This document shows positions 44,672 through 52,973 of a stretch of 64,000 bases of DNA, piece after piece. Made by a program: the position numbers and the translations under genes. Origin of the DNA: Akkermansia massiliensis. Lineage in GTDB: Bacteria > Verrucomicrobiota > Verrucomicrobiia > Verrucomicrobiales > Akkermansiaceae. The notes beneath the pieces are model-generated. The model searched no databases, was not told where the DNA came from, and was given only the letters and a program-made list of their open reading frames with translations. The stretch spans positions 992,001 through 1,056,000 of the forward strand of contig NZ_CP072036.1 in the NCBI RefSeq assembly GCF_018847375.1, in the 5' to 3' direction. Numbering within the stretch: position 1 is the first letter of the stretch; each line of letters starts with the position of its first letter.

Positions 44672-46825
44672 TCAGGCAAACCCCAGCAGGCGCGCCGTTC
44701 CCGCCACCAGAAGGCACATCACGACGCCGCAGGCCGTCGGAATGGCGAAGGCAAGAACAGCCCACTTCCATTTGCCCGTCTCCTTGCGGACGGTGAGAAG
44801 AGCCGTTGAACACGGCCAGTGCATCAGGGAAAACAGCATGGTGCATAACGCCGTCACCCAGGTCCAACCGTTATTGGTCAGGAGGGACTTCAGCTCGTTC
44901 ATATCGTCCATGTCCATCATGTTGTCGGAAGCCAGGTAACCCATGATGATGAGGGGGAAAACGATTTCATTGGCCGGAATGCCGAGGATGAACGCCATCA
45001 GGATCACGCCGTCCAGACCCATCAGCCGCCCGGCGGGGTCCAGCCACTGCGTGCCGTGGACAAGCAGGCTGGAGTCTCCAACGCGGATATTCGCCATCAG
45101 CCAGATGACGATTCCCGCCGGAGCCGCCACCATTACCGCGCGCCACAGGACCGCCAGGGTTCTGTCCAGAAAGGAGCGGACGATCACGCGGCCGATCTGG
45201 GGCTTGCGGTAGGGGGGCAGTTCCAGGGTAAAGGAAGACGGAGTTCCCTTGAGAATCGTATGGGACAGGAGGGCCGTTATCGCAAACGTCATTCCCACGC
45301 CCAGCCCGATCAGCAGCACCAGGCCCGCCACGGAAGCCAGCGGCTGCAACCCGGACGCCACCGTCCCCGCAAAAAACATGGTCATGAGGGCAATCAGCGT
45401 CGGGAACCTGCCGTTGCAGGGGACGAAATTATTCGTCAAAATGGCTACGAGCCGCTCCCGGGGGGAATCGATAATCCGGCATCCGGTGATGCCCGCGGCA
45501 TTGCAGCCGAACCCCATGCACATGGTCAGCGCCTGCTTGCCGCAGCCGCAGCACTTCTGGAACACCTTGTCCATGTTGAACGCCACGCGGGGCAGATAAC
45601 CGGAATCCTCCAGCAGCGTGAAGAGGGGGAAAAAGATGGCCATGGGCGGCAGCATGACGGACACGACCCACGCCACCACGCGGTAAACGCCCAGCACCAG
45701 CACGCCGTGCAGCCATTCCGGAGCATGCGCCAGGCGGAACAGGTCCGTCAGCGCCTCCTGGCCTTTTCCAAGCAGGTCGGCCAGCCATTGGGAAGGATAA
45801 TTCGCCCCCACGATGGTGATCCAGAAAATCAGCACCATCAGGGCGAACATCAGGGGATAAGCCGTCCACCGCCCCATCAGCACCTTGTCGATGCGCCTGT
45901 CGCGCCCCAGCCCCCCTCCGTCCGGCAAAGCGACCACTCCCCTGCACAGGCGTTCCGCCTGTTCCACGAATACCGCCGCCACGCGGTCGCCAAAAGAACT
46001 GCCTGAAGAACCGGCCTCCGCGGCGGCGGCCTCACGGAGAATCTCCTGCACCTCCTTCTCCTCTCTCAAACCGGTTCCCGCGTACTGCTCCAGAAGCCGC
46101 AACGTTCCCTCGTCCCCTTCCAGCAGCTTGACGGCTGCCCAGCGGGGCGACAAACCGCGCCACGGAAGACGCCCGGCCAACATTTCCAAACGCGCCAGCC
46201 ACGGTTCCACGTGCTCCCCATAGGGCAGCCGGAGGGGGGGCCGCCTCTCTCCAGACCACGCCATCCGCTGCACCGTATCAGCCAGAACGTCCAGGCCTTC
46301 ACCTTTCGCCGCCGATGCCGGAACCACGGGAACCCCCAGGCGTTTTTCCAAAAGCGGGCAGTCGATGCGGATGCCCTTCCGCCGGGCCTCATCCATTAAA
46401 TTGACGCAGACCACTACATTTCCCGTCGTTTCCATCACCTGGAGGGCCAGGTTCAAATCCCGTTCCAGATTGGTGGCGGAACAGACGACAATGACGGCAT
46501 CCGCGTCACCGAAACAAATGAAATCCCGTGCCGCCTCTTCATCCGAAGAACAGGCCAGCAGGGAATACGTGCCCGGCGTATCCACCAAAAGGTACTCCCG
46601 GGGACCACGCCCCACAATGCCTTCCGCGCGGACGACCGTCTTGCCGGGCCAATTCCCGGTATGCTGCCTCAGCCCCGTCAGCGCATTGAACACCGTGCTC
46701 TTTCCCACGTTGGGAGCGCCCGCCAGGGCCACGGCGGGCATGCGTTCTTCCGCCGCGCCGGAAGATCCGCCCTTCTCCGTTCCGCTGTCCAGCCTCACCC
46801 GTTCTCCTTCCATGGCTGATTTCAC
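44672..46825 (-). CDS. feoB: Ferrous iron transport protein B
   Basis: This 717-residue protein imports Fe2+ at the inner membrane. The N-terminal G domain has the P-loop GAPNVGKS at residues 36-43, the DTPGTYSL G3 motif near 79 and the NLMDE G4 motif near 140. The membrane part shows the CMGFGCNAAGITGCRI Gate-like motif and FVPCNGRFPTLIALM. It is coupled to feoA: the start overlaps the feoA stop in ATGA. Confidence 0.95.
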   Translation of the reverse strand: MKSAMEGERVRLDSGTEKGGSSGAAEERMPAVALAGAPNVGKSTVFNALTGLRQHTGNWPGKTVVRAEGIVGRGPREYLLVDTPGTYSLLACSSDEEAARDFICFGDADAVIVVCSATNLERDLNLALQVMETTGNVVVCVNLMDEARRKGIRIDCPLLEKRLGVPVVPASAAKGEGLDVLADTVQRMAWSGERRPPLRLPYGEHVEPWLARLEMLAGRLPWRGLSPRWAAVKLLEGDEGTLRLLEQYAGTGLREEKEVQEILREAAAAEAGSSGSSFGDRVAAVFVEQAERLCRGVVALPDGGGLGRDRRIDKVLMGRWTAYPLMFALMVLIFWITIVGANYPSQWLADLLGKGQEALTDLFRLAHAPEWLHGVLVLGVYRVVAWVVSVMLPPMAIFFPLFTLLEDSGYLPRVAFNMDKVFQKCCGCGKQALTMCMGFGCNAAGITGCRIIDSPRERLVAILTNNFVPCNGRFPTLIALMTMFFAGTVASGLQPLASVAGLVLLIGLGVGMTFAITALLSHTILKGTPSSFTLELPPYRKPQIGRVIVRSFLDRTLAVLWRAVMVAAPAGIVIWLMANIRVGDSSLLVHGTQWLDPAGRLMGLDGVILMAFILGIPANEIVFPLIIMGYLASDNMMDMDDMNELKSLLTNNGWTWVTALCTMLFSLMHWPCSTALLTVRKETGKWKWAVLAFAIPTACGVVMCLLVAGTARLLGFA

Positions 46826-47046
46826 GCGGACTTAACGGTAATCATTTTCAGATCGGAAGACCTGAACGCCATGACCGTTCCGCGCACAAGAAAAGCGACG
46901 GGGTCTCCGAACGGCCCCCGTTCCAGGCATTCCACCCGGGTGCCGGGAATCATGCCTATATCCATCAACCGCCGTCTCAAACGGCCTTCCATCCCGAGAG
47001 ACTCAATCCTGGCGGTCTCCCCTTCAGGCAACTGGTTCAATGTCAT
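46822..47046 (-). CDS. feoA: Ferrous iron transport protein A
   Basis: This 74-residue SH3-like protein assists FeoB in Fe2+ uptake. It reads LPEGETARIESLGMEGRLRRRLMDIGMIPGT, the canonical FeoA pattern, and ends FRSSDLKMITV. A good ribosome binding site (GGAG) lies about 10 bases ahead. It is the middle gene of dtxR-feoA-feoB. Confidence 0.94.
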   Translation of the reverse strand: MTLNQLPEGETARIESLGMEGRLRRRLMDIGMIPGTRVECLERGPFGDPVAFLVRGTVMAFRSSDLKMITVKSA

Positions 47047-47074
47047 TGTTAATTTTCTCCTTTCCGTTAATTGT

Positions 47075-47731
47075 TCATGCAGAAACTTCCACGAGGATGG
47101 CGTCAGCGGCGGCGGCAGGCAATTCCAGCCGCTGTCCTTCTTCCGCCTTCACCAGAAACGCTCCGCTGTGCGCTTCCGCCTCCATCAGGGCTACCGTTTC
47201 ATGAAGATGGATGCCCAGGGAGGTGAGAAGCTCCAGCAGCTCTTTCGATTCGGGAACGCGCCTGATCACGGCCGGAATCCCTGCCGGGATGTCGGACAGG
47301 CGGGAAAGCGGCCCTTCCGGCAGCGGCCCGTCCTCCCTCCCCGGAATCCTCCTTCCGTGGGGGCACATTTCCGGATAACCGAGAAAACGGTCCAGTTTTT
47401 CCATCAAGCGGGGGGAAGCCGCATGTTCCAGCTTCTCCGCCTCTTCATGAACGTCCCCCCACGAATACCCGAGATGTTCCACCAGGAAAACCTCCCACAG
47501 CCGGTGAATGCGCACCAGCTGCATGGCGGCTTCCTCTCCCTTCCGCGTCAGGCGGATGGAGCGTCTTTCCATGCTCTCCACCAGGCCTTCCTTCTCCATC
47601 TTCCGGATAATCTCGCTGACGGAAGCGGCAGAAACGCCCAGATAATCAGCAATATGCCTGTTGCCGACCCTCTCCCTGCTCCGCTGGAGCTCGGCGATCG
47701 CTTTCAAATAATCTTCACGGCTGCTGGTCAT
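47075..47731 (-). CDS. DtxR/MntR-family metal-dependent repressor
   Basis: This 218-residue protein has an N-terminal winged helix (REDYLKAIAELQRSRERVGN, then DYLGVSAASVSEIIRKME with the recognition helix), a dimerisation domain with the metal-site pattern HRLWEVFLVEHLGYSWGDVHEEAEKLEH near residue 80-105, and a C-terminal FeoA/SH3-like domain. It should sense Fe2+ or Mn2+. Being first in the operon with feoAB, and with a palindromic operator upstream, it most likely represses iron uptake and itself. The metal is inferred from context. Confidence 0.9.
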   Translation of the reverse strand: MTSSREDYLKAIAELQRSRERVGNRHIADYLGVSAASVSEIIRKMEKEGLVESMERRSIRLTRKGEEAAMQLVRIHRLWEVFLVEHLGYSWGDVHEEAEKLEHAASPRLMEKLDRFLGYPEMCPHGRRIPGREDGPLPEGPLSRLSDIPAGIPAVIRRVPESKELLELLTSLGIHLHETVALMEAEAHSGAFLVKAEEGQRLELPAAAADAILVEVSA

Positions 47732-47754
47732 GGCTCTGATGATCTCCTTCGTTA

Positions 47755-47768
47755 TAAGGTATACCTAA
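47755..47768 (-). promoter_or_regulatory. Candidate DtxR-family operator
   Basis: TAAGGTATACCTAA has a perfect 10-bp palindromic core AGGTATACCT and one mismatch in the outer pairs. It lies 24 bases ahead of the repressor start codon, between gene and promoter. It resembles known DtxR/MntR boxes (inverted AGGT halves). This supports autoregulation of dtxR-feoA-feoB. Confidence 0.7.
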
Positions 47769-47923
47769 CAAAATGATATTTCGCTCAAACAAAAAAGCCT
47801 CTCCCGTGTCAGCAGAGCCATTTTTTCCATCACGCAAACGGCAGGGAACGGCTTTGAAAAGGAATTAGGCGCATTCCTTCATTTCCCGGTTGTCCCCGCA
47901 GAAAGTTCCTGCTTGAATAAGGC

Positions 47924-48946
47924 ATGTCCTTCGGCGGCACTACTCTGTCTTTTCTTCTTTTAACGGCCCTGCTCCTTCCCACGGCGCATGGCGGCCCGCT
48001 GGATGCTCCCGTCATCACCCTTGGAGAGAAAAAAAGCCTGTTCGGAGAAAAGGCGCAGGCTAATGAATACGTCAGCTATGCCCTCTACTACTGGCCTGAC
48101 CCCGCCAATCCGGAAGGCCCCTACAAGCCCATTGACGGCAAAAAGAACCAACAGCTCCGCAGCATGGACGACAGCGGCAAGATGGCCGCTTTTATCGGTA
48201 CGGTTTGCAGCCTGGGACGCCAGTACGAACTCAACAGGGACCCGCGAGCCGCTTCCCGTGCCGGGGAATGGCTGAGAGCCTGGTTCATTGCTCCGGCAAC
48301 CCGCATGCAGCCCCACCTGAAATACGCCCAGATCCGCCCCGGACACCGGACGGAAGGCGACGGAGGCGGCATCATAGACCTTTACCGCATGCCTGATTTT
48401 CTGGATGCCCTGGCGGCGTTGAAACGCTCCGGGGCCTTGACAAAAGAGGAATGGAAGCGGGTGGACGCGTGGCTGAACCAGTACTACGCATGGCTGGCCA
48501 CCAGCAGGCAGGGCAGGCATGCGCATACGCGCAGCAACAACCATTACCTGTTCTATGTGGCGCAATGCGCCCATCTGGCTCACTTTCTGGGCCGCGACAA
48601 CGAAGCGCGCCAATGGCTGGCGGAAGCCTTCGCCAACATGGACCGCCACATTGCCCCCGACGGTTCCCAGCCGGAAGAACTCAAGCGGGCGGAACCATGG
48701 CAATACAGTGTTTACACCCTTCAGGCCTGGGGCTACCTCGTGCAAATTGCGGAACGCATGGGAGATAATAACTACCGTTACCGGAAAACGGCCGCCGGGG
48801 CTTCCATCCAGAAAGCTGCGGACTACCTCCTGCCGTTCCGTACCCATCCGGAAGCGTGGCCCTGGAAAGGCTCCAGGGCAGGAACCCCGCTTCCCGCCAT
48901 CTTTGAACCGTCCCGGCCGGATAAGGAAAAACAGGACCGCCCTTGA
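47924..48946 (+). CDS. Secreted alginate-lyase-family protein (PL-type alpha/alpha toroid)
   Basis: This 340-residue protein has a signal peptide ending near HGG (residue 24). The pattern LYYWPDPANPEGPY near 54, WFIAPATRMQPHLKYAQIRPG near 120 and SNNHYLFYVAQ near 205 match the family Pfam calls Alginate_lyase (helical toroid). The NNH motif is at the usual catalytic site. Alginate is not a likely substrate for a gut commensal, so another uronate-bearing glycan is possible. The gene has no close partners. Confidence 0.8.
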   Translation: MSFGGTTLSFLLLTALLLPTAHGGPLDAPVITLGEKKSLFGEKAQANEYVSYALYYWPDPANPEGPYKPIDGKKNQQLRSMDDSGKMAAFIGTVCSLGRQYELNRDPRAASRAGEWLRAWFIAPATRMQPHLKYAQIRPGHRTEGDGGGIIDLYRMPDFLDALAALKRSGALTKEEWKRVDAWLNQYYAWLATSRQGRHAHTRSNNHYLFYVAQCAHLAHFLGRDNEARQWLAEAFANMDRHIAPDGSQPEELKRAEPWQYSVYTLQAWGYLVQIAERMGDNNYRYRKTAAGASIQKAADYLLPFRTHPEAWPWKGSRAGTPLPAIFEPSRPDKEKQDRP

Positions 48947-49040
48947 ACAACGACAGCTATTAAAATTGCCTTTGATTCATTGGAAAACCCCTTGTTCGGC
49001 ATCATCACGGCACCCGGAAAGAGACGTTTTCCCGGGCAAC

Positions 49041-49541
49041 CTATTCAGTAAGGAACTTTCCGGCGGCATCTTCCCTTCTCTTCGCGGCTTTCCATTCCCA
49101 CGGCGGGATGGGATTCGGCTCCGCCCAAAGGCCTTTTTTGGACTTCCTGGCCTCCGCTTCAAGGGAAGCGAGTTTCCGGCTGGGGGAAAATTTTTTATAG
49201 ATCCACGCCCATCCATCCTTCACCAACTCCTCATTGACGAACACCTTTCCATACCAGACTTCCCCCAAAATACGGCCGTACCTGTCATGCTGGCTGTACT
49301 TGACTGTAACCGTCTCTCCCCAAATCAGATTTTCCAGATACTCCTTGGCTCCTTCATACCCGTTTTGCCCCCTTTCCGGCGTATCAATTCCTTCAAGCCG
49401 TATCCGGCAGGTCCGCTTCTGTTCGGGCGTTTTTTCCAGGAGAGTAATGGTATCGCCGTCAATCACGTTAATCACAACTCCCCTGATACTTTCACCAAAA
49501 GCCATGCAAGAGCTCATCAGGAAAACCAGCAGCCATCTCAT
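49041..49541 (-). CDS. Exported thermonuclease-like (SNase domain) protein
   Basis: From the ATG at 49541 (MRWLLVFLMSSCMAFGE) this is a 166-residue protein with a signal peptide and a staphylococcal nuclease fold: VVINVIDGDTITL near residue 23, IRLEGIDTPERGQ near 46 with Arg and Asp of the active site, and YGRILGEVW near 88. It should cut DNA or RNA outside the cytoplasm with calcium. The upstream extension to 49661 is not conserved. AT-rich DNA just before the start likely holds the promoter. Confidence 0.85.
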   Translation of the reverse strand: MRWLLVFLMSSCMAFGESIRGVVINVIDGDTITLLEKTPEQKRTCRIRLEGIDTPERGQNGYEGAKEYLENLIWGETVTVKYSQHDRYGRILGEVWYGKVFVNEELVKDGWAWIYKKFSPSRKLASLEAEARKSKKGLWAEPNPIPPWEWKAAKRREDAAGKFLTE

Positions 49542-49913
49542 AAAAAAATGATATAATTCAAAAAATTGCAACAAGCAATCATTCTTTGGAGAAAGTCTTT
49601 CCCGCACCGTCCGTCCGGTCGCAAATGAAAACAAACATCCATGGCAGCACCGTTGGAACATGAGGTTCCAGAACGTTCATTGCGCTTCCCGGCACACCAC
49701 ACCGCAACCCCTGAACCTATTCCGAACCTGGCCGGAGCATTGATAGGCCAGACTGCATCACTGCTCCGCGCGGAAAAGCCTGCATTCCGCTGCCGGCTTA
49801 AGGATAACAGGAAGTTTCATGCAGTTACCCATGAAACCGCTTGAGAAAACCGCGCGTCCAGCAGGGAACCGGATGCCCGGCGGCATTCAGCAGGATGAAA
49901 CACGGAACCCTGT
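49542..49913. other. 372-bp gap at the edge of the Ibr-like cassette
   Basis: I see no supported gene. The left 60 bases are AT-rich and fit the promoter of the minus-strand nuclease gene. The rest has no repeat or hairpin of note. It marks the step from conserved genes to an accessory cassette. Confidence 0.4.
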
Positions 49914-50108
49914 TCACTTCTTCAATTCCTCGGCAATTCTGCCGAGGTTCTTTTCCGTTGCCTTCCTCAACTTTTCCTGCTGTTTCCAGTTCCAGGCTGT
50001 TCTTTCGGATACTCCGGCCTGTTCCGCCAGCCAGCGCACGGCGCCGCTCGTGTCACAGCCCGTTTTCTTCTGGATGACTTCCAGCAGTTGAGTGACATAT
50101 TTGTTCAT
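49914..50108 (-). CDS. Small helix-turn-helix protein
   Basis: From the ATG at 50108 (MNKYVTQLLEVIQKKTG) this is a 64-residue protein with an HTH pattern, AVRWLAEQAGVSERTAWNWKQQEK, of the Cro/phage-regulator kind. It is the last gene of the 69-aa/IbrA/IbrB unit, 17 bases after the IbrB-like stop. It could regulate the cassette. A longer frame from 50243 overlaps the IbrB gene and is unlikely. Confidence 0.7.
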   Translation of the reverse strand: MNKYVTQLLEVIQKKTGCDTSGAVRWLAEQAGVSERTAWNWKQQEKLRKATEKNLGRIAEELKK

Positions 50109-50125
50109 GGTTTCCCGGGTTGACG

Positions 50126-50642
50126 TTATTTCGATTCCCACGCCCGGCTGAATTCGCCGTCCCGGAACAGGGCCGCAATGCCGCTGAGCTGCTTGAGGCG
50201 CAACAACTCCTCCGCGTCCATGCCGAGGTTTTTGAGTATCCACGCATCCGACATGCCCGCTTCCGTCAGTTCCTGGATAATGCTGGTCATCAGTCCGATA
50301 TTGTGAGACCCACGGGCACGGTTGTGCCTAATAGTGGAGGCCATGCGGTTTCCAAGAGGCTTGTCGATAACGGCCACCGGCATCATGCCATCCTCCCGTT
50401 CGTAGATGTCGCGGTAAGTTTTCATGATCTGGCAGCGGTGGAAGCCGTCAACGATTTCATAGGTGCCGTCCTCCAGTTGATAGCAGACAATCGGCATCGT
50501 GTAGCCGTCCTCCTTGATGCTCTGGTAGAGGAGCTTCATTTCAGGCGGCGCCACACTGTTCGGGTTATAGGCATTGGAGCGGATTTGGTCCAGCGGAACG
50601 CGCCGGATTTGATAAACGGGGGATTGATAGGGGGGGGTTCAT
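50126..50642 (-). CDS. ibrB: IbrB-like ParB-domain protein, out of frame at a C8 tract
   Basis: The in-frame part from the ATG at 50554 codes 142 residues with the ParB/sulfiredoxin-like signature IVDGFHRCQIM and then NRARGSHNIGLM. The same frame runs upstream in good codons (VYQIRRVPLDQIRSNAYNPN) but meets a stop. An ATG at 50642 overlaps the IbrA stop as ATGA and is followed by AA and eight Cs (50630-50637). Removing one C would give a full 172-residue protein starting MNPPYQ. The gene is thus either phase-off, mutated or misread. IbrB acts with IbrA as a regulator in E. coli mobile elements. Confidence 0.75.
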
Positions 50643-51934
50643 GAAATGTTGCGGTATTTGTTGACGGCGGCACGGCGCCGGGCAATCGCTCCCTTGGTTG
50701 GACTGAATCCGGCATATCTGCAGAAATAGTCATTTTTCATGATGCAGATGCACATGCGCTTGTAAGAGGGCACCTGCCGGAAATTGCTGACGGGCATGTC
50801 GTCGGGATAACCCATGAATTGAACGATATCGCGTCCATCGTAGCGGCCCGATTTTCCCGTCACGGCAGCCAGCGGGTAGGCCGCCAGCACTTCATCGGCG
50901 GTTCCGGGATCGACGGTTCCCCCCTGCATCCAGTACCTTTTGGATTTTTCCAGGATGTTGTTGTAGTGGGCCGCCGTCCTCGCATCCATCGTGGAAAGCA
51001 GGAATTCATAATACGATTTCCAGGTATGGCCGGGCGGCAGCTTGATGGTTTTCCAGCCCATGGCCGTCGTGCCTCCGTACAGGCCCGTAAAATTGACGCC
51101 GTTGACCCGGCCGATCATGCGCGCCCAGTTGGAGGGATCGATCACTTTGTAGAGCTTCAGGCTTTCCTGGGCACAGTCGTTGAACGGGCTTGCCACCCGC
51201 ATCTGCCCGGCAGTAAGGCCCGCCTGGTACAAGAGGTCATAAAGACGGTTGTAGTCAAAACCAAAGCGGGCGGTGGCCGTCCAAATATCGCTGACGCGCC
51301 AGTCGTAAAGAGGGTAAACGTTGGCCGTCACGGCACTGGTCTGCGTAATCCACTTCCTGCCCTCGTAGGATCTCCTTTTTTTGCCGCGTGCCACGGCCGC
51401 GTACCTGTTGAGGCTTTCATCCGCCCGCAGCCCCACCATGACGGCGGTGGTGCCGCGCTTTTTGGCAAAATGGCGCGAGAGTTTGTCCTGGAATTCGTAG
51501 TCCACCATGCCGTGCCGGAACGGAACGTCCAGATTCCCTTCGTGAACCACATAGGGATTTTCCGGCATGGCCCGCACCCACAGTTTTTTTTTGGCGGCGT
51601 CCCACGGCGTCCAGTAAGGTTCCCCCAGGGCGCATGCCGACTGGGCCTTGATCGGCACGCAGTACCACATTTTACGAATGCCTGGGAACTGTTCCAGGAA
51701 CGTCCGGGTCACATACTCGGTCGTCATCTGGTACTGGGCCTCATAATCAAGGTGGTACATGGTCAGCTTGTCCAGCAGACCATGTTCGTTGGCGTAATCG
51801 TAGCACAGATTGAGCATGACGCCGCTGTCCTTGCCGCCCGAGAAGGCCACCAGAACATTATCAAACTCCTGGAAGCAATAGGCTATGCGCTCCAGGGCCG
51901 CTTCATAGACGTTTTTGTCCAGGTAGGTTTTCAC
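50639..51934 (-). CDS. ibrA: IbrA-like PAPS-reductase-family (DUF3440) PP-loop protein
   Basis: This 431-residue protein has the PP-loop SGGKDS at residues 32-37 (VLVAFSGGKDSGVM), MVGLRADESLNR near 166 and YPLYDWRVSDIW near 208, as in PAPS reductase and the DndC group, followed by the DUF3440 extension. In E. coli, IbrA with IbrB activates eib genes; the biochemical activity is not known. The ATG overlaps the stop of the 69-residue gene, and the stop overlaps the ibrB start, so the three are translationally coupled. Confidence 0.88.
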   Translation of the reverse strand: MKTYLDKNVYEAALERIAYCFQEFDNVLVAFSGGKDSGVMLNLCYDYANEHGLLDKLTMYHLDYEAQYQMTTEYVTRTFLEQFPGIRKMWYCVPIKAQSACALGEPYWTPWDAAKKKLWVRAMPENPYVVHEGNLDVPFRHGMVDYEFQDKLSRHFAKKRGTTAVMVGLRADESLNRYAAVARGKKRRSYEGRKWITQTSAVTANVYPLYDWRVSDIWTATARFGFDYNRLYDLLYQAGLTAGQMRVASPFNDCAQESLKLYKVIDPSNWARMIGRVNGVNFTGLYGGTTAMGWKTIKLPPGHTWKSYYEFLLSTMDARTAAHYNNILEKSKRYWMQGGTVDPGTADEVLAAYPLAAVTGKSGRYDGRDIVQFMGYPDDMPVSNFRQVPSYKRMCICIMKNDYFCRYAGFSPTKGAIARRRAAVNKYRNIS

Positions 51935-52140
51935 AATTCTTCCAGAGCCTTTCTTCCGTCACCCATCGTCAATTCCCTGCCGGGCGGAAATACGCCGGCA
52001 CGGATACTATTGACGGAGGACATGTACTTTTTATGAAGTTCTTTTAGTGGCTTGCAGTCGATAGGGATATCCCATGCTTTTCCAAACAGGGCTGCAACGC
52101 CTTTATGCCCGCATAAGTAAATAACATCATGTTTTTCCAT
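51931..52140 (-). CDS. Small protein heading the Ibr-like cassette
   Basis: This 69-residue soluble protein (MEKHDVIYLCGHKGVAALFG...) has no motif I know. Its stop overlaps the IbrA-like start (ATGA), which is good evidence that it is expressed. A CGHKG segment and two charged helices are the only notable features. It is the first gene of the four-gene cassette; AT-rich DNA upstream (52140-52260) likely holds the promoter. Confidence 0.65.
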   Translation of the reverse strand: MEKHDVIYLCGHKGVAALFGKAWDIPIDCKPLKELHKKYMSSVNSIRAGVFPPGRELTMGDGRKALEEL

Positions 52141-52784
52141 GTTTTAAAATACGCAGTAGGTGATTGTTCGCTGTTTTCCTGCAACAACGCCAACCTACTC
52201 AATTATTATAGCAGGTCAATGCTTTTACTGCAATTATTTCAGTAATTTTATTTCCATTCGACTTCTTCTCAAAATACCTATGCTTTTTAGCGAGTAACGC
52301 CATTCCCGACGTTCCGCGCCCATGACGGCATGGCCACCTTCTCTTTTCCGGAGCGTCCGCATCATTTTCAGCATCAATGTTCCGCTATGGGAATCACGGC
52401 CCTGAGCCTGGGGATGCAGGAGCAATTACATCCTTGGGCGTCACGTTGAATGGACAAATTCTGCGATGACGGCGTTATGCCCGGTCTCTCGTCACGAACG
52501 TTTTTCCCAAGCGCCATCCTGCGTCCGCATTTTTCAGATTGGCGAGGCAGCCTGCTGTTCCCTATTGAAGGAAAGATATCTGGCCTTTCTTTTTCAAAAG
52601 CCAGGAAGCCTGGCGGAATACGGCTCTGCCAGTCACGCTTTGAGCAAGTTGCCAAGTTCGCCTTCAGCGTTTCATGATGCCCTCCGGCACGCCAATTTCA
52701 TGCCAAGACGGAATCAAAATCATGCTTCACTATGATTCACGGCCGATTTCGCATGAATTCCGCCTTTTTCACCCTGAACCGGGC
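52141..52784. other. Non-coding stretch between Ibr-like cassette and tRNA-Asn site
   Basis: About 640 bp with no supported gene. Short open frames exist on both strands, but none has coding character or a family match. The first 120 bases are AT-rich and likely carry the cassette promoter. The rest may be decayed remains of earlier insertions at this tRNA hotspot. Confidence 0.45.
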
Positions 52785-52823
52785 AAAAAACAACCCTCAC
52801 AATCAGTTGAACTTGTGAGGGTT
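52785..52823 (-). terminator. Terminator of the original tRNA-Asn gene
   Basis: AACCCTCACAA (52792-52802) and TTGTGAGGGTT (52813-52823) form a perfect 11-bp stem with a 10-base loop, followed on the minus strand by GTTTTTTGCC. It lies 10 bases past the CCA of the tRNA-Asn piece and confirms that the chromosome lies on the left of the junction. Confidence 0.88.
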
Positions 52824-52833
52824 AGAAAATTAA

Positions 52834-52881
52834 TGGCTCCCCCGGTTGGGCTCGAACCAACGACCTAGTGATTAACAGTCA
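52834..52881 (-). other. attL: 3' part of a tRNA-Asn gene, split by the integrative element
   Basis: Read on the minus strand, this 48-bp piece runs from the anticodon stem-loop (CTGTTAA, anticodon GTT) through a complete T-arm (GGTTCGAGCC) to GGGGGAGCCA with CCA encoded. The D-arm and acceptor 5' strand are missing: beyond 52881 the sequence is unrelated to tRNA. A tyrosine integrase gene starts about 90 bases away. The piece is therefore taken as the left attachment site, with the whole tRNA expected at the far end of the element. Confidence 0.85.
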
Positions 52882-52973
52882 TTCCGAATCGCTTATTCTG
52901 TAAGAATTTATTGCCAATGGTCAGAAAAAAGTCAGAAAAAGAGATTCCTTTATGATCCGTTTTGGGTACTGTA

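Noticed and set aside
52785..52823. CRISPR-like repeat
   Set aside because: The two copies are one inverted pair forming a terminator, not regularly spaced direct repeats. No CRISPR array was seen anywhere in the window.
52674..52868. Small plus-strand frame ending in MAPPVGLEPTT
   Set aside because: This ending is a well-known false translation of the reverse strand of a tRNA 3' end, here the tRNA-Asn piece.
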